NCBI GenBank assembly: GCA_018894105.1
Contig: CM032117.1
Location: 1,019,501 to 1,083,500, forward strand
Origin: Jacaranda mimosifolia
Taxonomy: Eukaryota; Streptophyta; Magnoliopsida; Lamiales; Bignoniaceae
Length of the DNA stretch: 64,000 bases
Direction: 5' to 3'
The notes below the pieces were generated by a model, which saw only the letters and a program-made list of their open reading frames with translations, was not told the origin of the DNA and did not search any database. The position numbers and the translations under genes are program-made. This document shows positions 56,112 to 64,000 of the stretch, piece after piece (the first letter of the stretch is position 1; each line of letters opens with the position of its first letter).

Positions 56112-57704
56112 ACTAAATGTGGCTCTCCAAACTTGCAGTGGAAATGCATTTTCGTTTTCTGAGGGTCCCATAATTTTTCCTGTGAACATTCATAGACGAA
56201 TCTGGGTAAGCTTCTTGTTTTGCTAAATTTTGCTTGTGCATATGACTGCATCCTCAAAAGGAAACGCCATCTAGAAAAGGATTCACATACGCCATCTAGA
56301 AAAGGATTCACATACATATAAATACGTACACACACCCTGGCGGCTGTAAAATTTTCAGCAGATACCAACCGCTATGTCTTCAATCTTACCAGAAATAGAA
56401 AAAGTTAATACTGACATATGTGTGCACACTACTGGCTCTATATATACAAACAAAATAATTTGTTTTGTTTGATGTGAATTTTCTTTTACAGGTGAGATTG
56501 AAGCTGCTTTGACATTTTTGAGATGGGCGCTTCCCACATTCCTTTAGTTTTGTTTGATTCATATTTGTTTCTTCTGCTGGGTTTTATTTCCATTCAGTGG
56601 AATCCATGGTGGCATTTTTGTCAAGGCGTCCAGCATTACCACACTGTAAATAGTGTGATTGATCCCTTCATGTCATGGTTTTTGCGGCATGAGGGTGTGT
56701 GAGAGTTTGAGGCATATCTGGTTTGCTCAATATGCAGCAAATTTTACTGCATGTGAAGAAACTGAGAGTTGGTGCATTATGATGTTCCTTGAAAACATAA
56801 AACTACCTTAAAGGATTTGATATTGAAAATCTCATCTCATTTTTGGAGTTTGTTTTATTTGATTGCTTGGTATAGTGTTATCTGAAACAGTTTTTCTACG
56901 AGAAAAGCAGAAACATTTATATGAAGCTGTGTCCCATTGTCTTCTTACTTGCTTAAGAACACTTGTCCCTCATTCAATTTTTGACTACCTACTCTCAGCT
57001 TTCTCATGATCTATTCCATAATCAGGTTGCTGTACAATATTTGCAAGAACCTGAAGGAGGCTCAAGTCACAGTTACTTTTAAAATTCCTCTAAAAGAATT
57101 ATAAGAATCCAGCCTCTTGCAAGCAATATGCGTGAAATTAAAATTATACGAGTTACACCATCCACTCGAGTACTTGATTGACTGTTATGAGAAATTATCT
57201 TATGAATGTCTTTTTTCATTTGTTTTACTTGATTATCAATCAAATTAAATTCAAATGTGATTGTACTGTTTGATAAAAGAATTCAACCAGTAATTTAGGT
57301 CTACAGGCTTCTATTAAACGTTGGATCCAACATCCCTACTGATGTGATCAACAGTTGCTTTGAAGGTGGACAGCTTTCTTCTTGAGTAACTCTTATTTTG
57401 TTTCCAACCTTGCTGTGCGCATACAATAATGATAGTGCTTCTCCAAAGAACTGATTTGGTCAAAATGGGCATGCAGATACCATTAAAATGGTAAGTAAAA
57501 TCCTTTTCAGATTATTGTAATATCTATTCCTATCTGAAAAACCAAAATGGATACAGAGAGGCCAGCAAAAAAAGGCAGCGTACAAAATACGAAGATTTGG
57601 AAGCACGCTAATGGGGTATTGGACATTTCATGAATCAAGGCAACCAAATACAGTGGAGCGGCCAAAATTTCATAGCGAAAATAGAAATAAAAACTAGACT
57701 TTTC
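56112..57704. other. Convergent 3' flanks of importin-11 and EBP1 genes
   Basis: Non-coding. Presumably holds both 3' untranslated regions and a 25-bp tandem duplication. No open frame of note. Confidence 0.6.
56264..56313 (+). repeat. Perfect 25-bp tandem duplication
   Basis: ACGCCATCTAGAAAAGGATT plus CACAT occurs twice head to tail (56264-56288 and 56289-56313) without mismatch, in the 3' flank of importin-11. Confidence 0.95.
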
Positions 57705-60700
57705 TCATTCTTTGGTAGCTGCGCCATTTGGTTCAGCATCAACTGTATCCTCAGCTTTATCCTCTTTCTTGCCTGCAAAAACACATTGTGCAAATATAAT
57801 TACTGACTGAACAGGGGGGGGGGGGGGGGGGGGGCCCCGCCAAGAAATTGAAAGGAATATGAATCCTGACTAATACAAATTACTCAGATAAGCCATTCAA
57901 ATTCAAACCAACCTTTCTTCTTTTTCCCTCCACCTTTCTTTTTTGTCTTTATGGGCAATGCTAACCAGGCTTTGATATCAGGATCATCTACTACTGTTTT
58001 TGTGGGTTGCAACTCCTGCAGAGGATGTGATGTGATGCGATCTGACCCGTTTGGCATCAGCAAAACAGTGAACTTGATGTGGGCAACCAGGTCACCTGGA
58101 TTACAAGCAATTAGGTCTTGACAGGGGCAAAGAAAACAAATAGCGCAGACAATGGTATAAAACCATTTACCACAGATAATTTTCAGACTCAATAGTTCAT
58201 ACCAGGCTTCTCATGAAGTACAGGGTATGGCTGTAAAAGATCATGATTCACACATTCTACTAGGCCAAAACGAGCACGCTTCTCTTCGAAAGCCCTGTAA
58301 TACATTTATCCCACTCATCATCTTATTTGCTCACAAGGAAAATGACCAGTAGCTAGACAGGAACCTGAAGGTGCAACAAATTGCACAATACAACAAACCT
58401 TGCACAAAATGGCATGATAGGGAACTTCTGGCTTATCTCGCTAAATATGAACCGAGACGCTTTCATCTTTAGGTGATAATTCTTGTCAACGGCTCTTTTA
58501 TATATAGTTGTTTGTTTCTCATCCAACAATTTTGGCTACAAATCCCGTACAAAATTCACAATAGAACTGAAGCCAAAGAAATAAGTAATAAAATGATATC
58601 TGACATAAACATCCAAGCAAAATAGTTACCTTGCCTTCACCAGTACTTGTAACAATATCAATTGAATACACGTCATTTTCCTCAAATTCAGCTTCATCAA
58701 CTCTTGTGTCAGGGCCCGAGACACTTAAGACGACCTTATTTCCATCAATGACAAATTGTTTCATTTGATGACTTAGTACTCCTTCGACAATCTTGCAGTC
58801 ATATGCAGCAGCAACTTTCTGAATTGCCTCACTTACATCTTTATTCTACCATCAACAGAAGAAAAAAGAGTTTGTAGTAAATTAAAAAATGCATAAAAAA
58901 ATCAATGAAACTCAAACCTATTTACATATGGTGTATTGAACAAGTTGGATTCCAGCGCACTTCCATACCTACTCTGTTAGCACTAAGCAACTATACACTC
59001 ATTGTATGTTCCCAAGTTATTACCTAATCATTAGTCTTCTGTGAGAATCTTAGTTTTCATTTGCACTGATTGCAATTTTGGCTTTAACAAGATGACAAGA
59101 CCAACAGCATGTAAATCAGCACCCTATTAGCAGATATGTCATATGCAGCCTATAGCAATATTGGCAACAGGGAAAAGAGGAAACCAATAGCAAAATTGAT
59201 CACCTCGGCAAAGTTGCCTTTTCAATCCAACAGGGGAGAAAGAAAGGAAAATCTTTTTTCTGTTTTTATGACAAACAACAAAAATTGTTGATGAAGTGAC
59301 TTAGATTAATAGAGCAACCAAAAACTTAGTCAAAAAACTCAGAACTGGTGGCATACCAACATTTATCGGAAAAATATAGCGGCTACCTATCAGCATTGCT
59401 GACAAAATATTCTTAGGGTGCTTGAAGTGATTGCAATGAAGAATTGATCTGAAACGAATCAGTAGATTGAGGAATGAAAGCTTGAAGACAGAGCTACCAG
59501 AAGCATTTCCATTTTCCTGAATCTGATCCAGAGTTTTGAATAGTCGTTTCCTTCATAAGGATGAGAAACAATAGGGGACACAACAACTTGCTTTTGGAGA
59601 ATGCGCACGTATATGATAATTGCTATCAAGAAGCTAGACAAGGATAAGAGAGAACTTGAAAGCAGAAAACATTGAAGAAAAGGAAAACATGAAATCTCTA
59701 TCAGTGTAACTATGACTATGAAGAACTTCACCAGATGCAAGATCCATCGCTCATGACTATCATCATCATGTAGAGAATCATGTTTCCCCTTAAAAATAAA
59801 TAGAGTGCAGATTCTTTCAAATATTAGCTCCTAGATTTAAGTGGCAAAATGAAATGCAAAGTTGAAATCAGAAGTACTCTACAATTAATTTAGATCGACT
59901 TAAAAAACAAAATTGCATCAGAAGAAGTGATATCCTAATTGGAAACTACAGGTTTTTTGACTACCAAGTCCAATATCGGCTAACTAGAAAGGGCTGGTAC
60001 CACTAAGTAATTTACCATCCAAAATCTTCAAGCTTGCCAATTGTGCTATAGGCAACAGGGAAAAAGAGGAGATTAACCAGAGTACAATCACCTCGGCAAA
60101 GTTGCCTCCTTTTCTCGATTAAAAGAATATTACATAGTACTTTCTTTAAGTTGTGAGTTGAAGCTGCTAAGACCAAGCTCGCTTAATTGAATGCATTAAA
60201 CATTTGACAATAAATACAGTCATATAAGTAAAGTCCCCCCTCAGTGTAACTATGACAAAAGCATCATCTGGATTTTGATCCATAAATAATATGATGTGTT
60301 CATCATTTAGGGGAGCCAGGGCCTGGTAATGACTCACTAAAGCTAAGAGACACACAAAATGCCTCACGCATAGAAACAACAAGAGCACTGACAGACACAG
60401 AAAAATTCATTTTCATAACATTAATGGACCGTTTCACACCTCCAACATAGGTGTGGCTTAGCACTGCAAGGACTCCTTTTTCAATGCGAAGTCATGTGCT
60501 TCAATGTGCTGAATAGGAATTAGGAAAATAACAAAAATTGAAAATTCAAGCAATTCAACATCATTACATTTCTAGAAACTTACCAGATGCATTCACACTA
60601 AGCCACCAATCACTCAAAATTTATAAGAGAACTGCATCAGAAATGAAAAGGAAAAGGCTGAAAAGAAGTACCTTTTTCCCTGGCCTCACGAGCCTCAAAG

Positions 60701-61620
60701 CAACCTCAGCAGCTGTATTTGCAGCAGCGATAACATCAGCTGCCCTGCCAGTGACTGGTACTTGCTGAAGTACATGGGTGTGGGCAACTACAGCAATAAA
60801 GCCATCCATGTGACAGCCCATATCACTGCAAAGAAAACCCATTACTCGCAATTCCAAAAGCATGCAAAACATTACACAGTATATGGTGTTCTAGAAAAGT
60901 ATTTTTCTATGTAGAAAAGCTTGGTACACATCTTACATTTTCACAACATCTCCATGTTGCAACAGAGTCTCATCACTGTCCAATGGCGAAAAATGGCAGA
61001 CTGTATTGTTAACTGAGATGCAAGTCGGGAATGCAACACCCCTTTCTATCTTCTTCTTCACATTCTTATACATGTTCGCAGTTTGCCTATTCAGGCACAG
61101 AATTAGAACATAAGTAGCAACCAATATGATCTTTTGAAATTACTGTTAATTTTTTTTTCTAGTAGAAAGGTATATGAGCAGATGAGATTACTCACGTTTT
61201 GATGAAAGTATCTCCTATCTCACATATGTCTACAATCCTAACATCCGGTTTGCATTCGGATAATACCTTCTGCAGTGCCTCTGCATTTATTCAATTAAAA
61301 ACTTCATGCAATTCGTCACAGAAAAAAAAAAATCAAATAAAAAAATGAAACCCACACCACCCCATTGGTAAAATCAGAACCAAAAAATCAATCTTTAAAT
61401 AACGCCCATCACCTAACAGACAAAAATTCCAACCACAAAATTTGAAACACACTGACGTATTACCCCCCCCCCTCCCCTCGCAAAATGAAAGGTAATCAGA
61501 ATAAAAAAATGAAGAAAAAAATATCTAACTGTTAACGATCTCAGCAGCCAATTTGTATTTGGTGACAACTTCAGGAGTTGTGAGATCCAACTCCCTCTCC
61601 TCCCTTTCCTCATCCGACAT
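57705..61620 (-). CDS. EBP1: EBP1 (ErbB3-binding protein 1 / PA2G4 homologue)
   Basis: Nine exons: 61620-61530, 61280-61196, 61086-60937, 60825-60672, 58845-58630, 58535-58399, 58294-58203, 58095-57913, 57772-57705. They join in phase to 391 aa, the usual plant length. The fold is the methionine-aminopeptidase pita-bread (for example [53 protein letters not shown]), used here without peptidase activity by family. The C-terminus is a lysine-rich RNA/ribosome-binding tail ([16 protein letters not shown]). In plants EBP1 promotes growth, ribosome biogenesis and translation. Two telobox motifs upstream agree with that role. Intron 4 is 1.8 kb and contains an internal direct repeat. Confidence 0.95.
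57814..57834. repeat. G21 homopolymer in EBP1 intron 8
   Basis: Uninterrupted G run on plus followed by CCCCG. The EBP1 transcript would contain C21. Confidence 0.8.
59163..60112. repeat. Direct repeats inside EBP1 intron 4
   Basis: GGCAACAGGGAAAA followed by ATCACCTCGGCAAAGTTGCC occurs at 59163-59221 and 60051-60109. CAGTGTAACTATGAC occurs near 59702 and 60242. This points to an old partial duplication within the intron. Confidence 0.6.
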
Positions 61621-61805
61621 TGTCTCAGTCTTCAACAAAAAATAGGCAACAACAAAATAATCAAATCGTCACCAGATAATAATAAACGCAAAAACATTGA
61701 TAAGATACGAAACAATTGAGAGAAAATCCAATAGAAAGGAGAAAAAAAAAGAAAGAAAGAAAAAGTACCAATTGATACTATCGGAAGCTCTGAGGGGTAA
61801 TGAAT

Positions 61806-61867
61806 TAGGGTTTAGCAAGCGAGAGAGAGAGAGAGAGACCGGGATGATCGATTTAACGTTAGGGTTT
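61806..61867 (-). promoter_or_regulatory. Two teloboxes and a (GA) run upstream of EBP1
   Basis: AAACCCTA on minus at 61806-61813 and 61860-61867, separated by a GA repeat (61820-61838; CT in the transcript sense). They lie 185-250 bp upstream of the ATG, so in the leader or core promoter. Teloboxes mark translation-related genes in plants, as in the eL41 promoter of this window. Confidence 0.5.
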
Positions 61868-63017
61868 CAGATTGGCAGTGAGGAGTAAGGTGCAGTGTGC
61901 TTTATATAATGTGCCTTTTGCGTAACTAGTCGTTGGGGTAGGGTTTTGGAGCTGTACACACCCACACCTTCCACCTTGGGGAACAGTGTCAATCCCTTTT
62001 CTTTTCTTTTCTTTTCCTTTTTTTTTTTTTTCCTGAGGACAATCTCTGGCTTGGTAATATTTGGTATATAATATGGTAATTTTGGGGATATAATAATTTA
62101 TTTACAAAGTTTAGACAGATAAAAAGGATTATAATGGCCATGAAACATACTACTATCCATACAGCCAGACAAAAAGAGTTTCAGATATGGTGTTGGCTAA
62201 TAATTGAAATCTTATGATATTTTTAATTATTTAGTTTTTTATTATTCTATTTCTTAGATTTTAATAAAGTTTAAAAGATTATTAACAAATAGGTCACCAA
62301 TTGAATTTGCTTCCGATTTTGTACATAAACATATTCTATATATTATATTATTTTATACTTTATTTACCAAAAAAAATGATCTTTATGTATTAGCACCACA
62401 TAAATATTTTATTTTTAACAAAGCAAATTCAAGAGGCAAACAATCTGTCACTTGAAAATTTCTTCTTTCTTCTTCTTCTTTTCTATTTCAGCATAACTAC
62501 AAAGTTGATTATGCATCATGAGAGAAGAATAGAAATCTCAATCCATGGAAAAGAAATAAGATTGAGATTAGAGAATGAGCAGCTGTTAGAAATCAGAGAG
62601 AGTGAGATAGAAAAGAGCTGGGAATGCATTTGTGAGAGTAAGGGTGGGCACTTTCTGTAATTTGCTAATAAATAAAATAAAAGTAACTTCTCATCAACAA
62701 TTTGTGGAATGCAAATAACTGTTAATCACGCATACTTAAAACACACACACTGGAAGAGGTGTAAAGCACTCACTCATAAAAACTGATTATTTTGTAAGAG
62801 TCAAGAATGCACAACATAAGGATGAACAGACTTCTTTGAATTAGTCTGCACATACCATTGCACTAAATCTGACTGCAAAAATGAGAAGTTCAAGCTTTCT
62901 ATTTCTGATGATTCAAGGTGAATGGTCTCTAGCAACTCAAAAACTTCAGTTCCTGATATGAGTTGGAGACATTAAGAAGTTTTTAAAAAATTAAATGAGA
63001 CAAGAAAAGGAGAGAAT
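61868..63017. other. Intergenic region between EBP1 and the mitochondrial carrier gene
   Basis: T-rich and AT-rich non-coding DNA, with a CTTT/T-rich run near 61998-62032. It ends in the 3' flank of the carrier gene. No gene seen. Confidence 0.6.
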
Positions 63018-63554
63018 CTATAATGGTGCATTCTGTAGGTATCTCCTCTCATAAAATCCGGTTACTTGATCAGCCACAGCCCACATGATGGCCTGGCCAG
63101 GAGGGATCCTCATTAGCCGGGGCAAGAGTCCTTTCCACAATGCACGCAACCCTTCTTCTGCATATATTGTTCTGATAGCATGAAACATACCTCTATATTT
63201 CAACTCCCCACCGGATCGGCTCTGAGCCATAAGCCTTGTTTTTACCACATCAAAGGGACCGGTACAAACAGGACCAGCTGTCCCTGCAAGAAATCCTGAT
63301 ATCATAGATTGCCACGGCTGGAGCACTTTCCCATCGCCTTCATGCTTATTCCACAATATCCCATCAAATGCATTTTTGGCCGTAAACATAGCAGCTTGGT
63401 TTGTTCCATTCCGCATCACAGTTGGGGCGGCTCCTGCCCACAAACCAAGCAGGCCTTCTTCTCGGATGATCATACGAGCACAATGTATAGGTCCCTTGTA
63501 CTTCAGGAGCTCAGGACTCAATCCTCTCTGCTGCTGCAGTCTGATTTTCACAAC
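63018..63554 (-). CDS. Mitochondrial succinate/fumarate carrier, C-terminal exon (partial)
   Basis: Last exon, 178 aa plus stop; the upstream exons lie beyond the right edge. The acceptor AG is at 63556-63555. It begins VVKIRLQQQRGLSPELLKY, the end of the second carrier repeat signature. It then has the helix RNGTNQAAMFTAKNAFD and the third-repeat signature GPFDVVKTRLMAQ (pattern P-x-D-x-x-K), and ends YLQNAPL. Three-repeat carriers are about 300 aa, so nearly 60 percent is present. It agrees closely with Arabidopsis mSFC1 (At5g01340), which exchanges succinate for fumarate across the inner mitochondrial membrane. Its position after the PDC locus fits that chromosome region. Confidence 0.92.
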   Translation of the reverse strand, partial: VVKIRLQQQRGLSPELLKYKGPIHCARMIIREEGLLGLWAGAAPTVMRNGTNQAAMFTAKNAFDGILWNKHEGDGKVLQPWQSMISGFLAGTAGPVCTGPFDVVKTRLMAQSRSGGELKYRGMFHAIRTIYAEEGLRALWKGLLPRLMRIPPGQAIMWAVADQVTGFYERRYLQNAPL

Positions 63555-64000
63555 CTGCATTGATGGAAGTTTAATAAGTTTTTTAACTAGGATCCATTGA
63601 TCACACATAACTGACAGAACACCCGTGTTATCTCAAAATATCCCAAAGCAACCACACACAAATTCAACTGTAAACTGAACAAAAATTGGAGGGGAAAACA
63701 ACAATTAGAGCATTAAATTGGCCAGGGCAGACTGAAGCAGAGGACAGCTAAAGTAATAATGAAAAAGATCAATAATTGGTGCAATGGAAGAAGGTGGTCG
63801 CACACAGAAAATTAATGACAAAACTCAATAAGGTGAAGTGATTGCCAGGTACAAATTTAAGTCTTGTACGGATGAATGCGCAGGTGAAATTGAAGTTGGA
63901 AAAACAAAAAGCTAAATGATAGTCATCAGTCGTTTGAAGTCAACTTAAGAAAATCTTCAAAAAACCACATCCATCATTGTCTATGATCTATTCAAACTAG
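63555..64000 (-). other. Intron of the mitochondrial carrier gene
   Basis: Upstream of the acceptor at 63556-63555. I searched it by eye for the preceding exon (ending in a TPFE-like motif) and saw none, so that exon is outside the window. Confidence 0.5.

Noticed and set aside
62460..62640. CTT-rich stretch as a possible gene leader
   Set aside because: No open frame follows, and the neighbouring gene is on the minus strand.
1..64000. CRISPR arrays, tRNA or rRNA genes, prokaryotic operons, viral genomes
   Set aside because: None seen. The repeats present are microsatellites, transposon copies or local duplications, and the genes are spliced plant genes.

Overview
The window is nuclear DNA from a flowering plant, most likely a eudicot. 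It has AT-rich intergenic DNA, split genes with GT-AG introns, intronless LRR receptor-like protein genes, and plant-type proteins throughout. I cannot name the species. I found nothing prokaryotic, organellar or viral, no tRNA or rRNA gene and no CRISPR array. All identifications come from reading translations and comparing them with remembered families; no database was searched.

Layout, left to right. (1) 0.5-0.64 kb, minus: first exon of a gene with a ubiquitin-like fold. (2) 2.8-3.4 kb, minus: a two-exon YbhB-type PEBP gene. (3) 3.7-18.9 kb: a disease-resistance-type cluster of three intronless LRR receptor-like protein genes, all on minus. It arose by a tandem segmental duplication whose right breakpoint left a short fragment of the third gene's 3' end behind the first gene. 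The middle copy has lost its membrane anchor through a small deletion. (4) 19.4-20.1 kb: a non-autonomous transposon. (5) 22.9-23.05 kb, minus: the 25-residue ribosomal protein eL41, split by an intron. (6) 23.6-26.9 kb, plus: an aprataxin-type DNA-repair protein with kinase, macro, HIT and zinc-finger parts. (7) 28.0-30.8 kb, minus: pyruvate decarboxylase. (8) 33.7-37.7 kb, minus: an ER-lumenal DnaJ protein of the ERdj3A/TMS1 type. (9) 38-42.5 kb: a repeat-rich gap. (10) 43.0-56.1 kb, plus: an importin-11/KA120-type karyopherin in 23 exons. (11) 57.7-61.6 kb, minus: EBP1 (PA2G4-type) in nine exons. (12) 63.0 kb to the edge, minus: the C-terminal half of a mitochondrial succinate/fumarate carrier.

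The single-copy genes match, from memory, two Arabidopsis neighbourhoods: At5g01300-At5g01340 (PEBP, aprataxin, PDC, succinate/fumarate carrier) and At3g08960-At3g08970 (KA120, ERdj3A/TMS1). The second pair sits inside the first block. The RLP cluster lies between the PEBP and the aprataxin/eL41 genes and is the accessory part of the window.

Transposons explain much of the rest. One Tourist-like family with 3-bp target duplications has at least five members. One of these is 2.3 kb long and carries about 1.8 kb of unrelated DNA; three others sit just upstream of PDC, TMS1 and importin-11. A second family, with an 8-bp target duplication at one copy, occurs twice in opposite orientation. A copia remnant lies in an importin-11 intron, and a LINE tail fragment lies between PDC and TMS1. 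The genes do not form one pathway. PDC works in fermentation, eL41 and EBP1 in translation and ribosome biogenesis, TMS1 in ER folding, and the RLPs in surface immunity.
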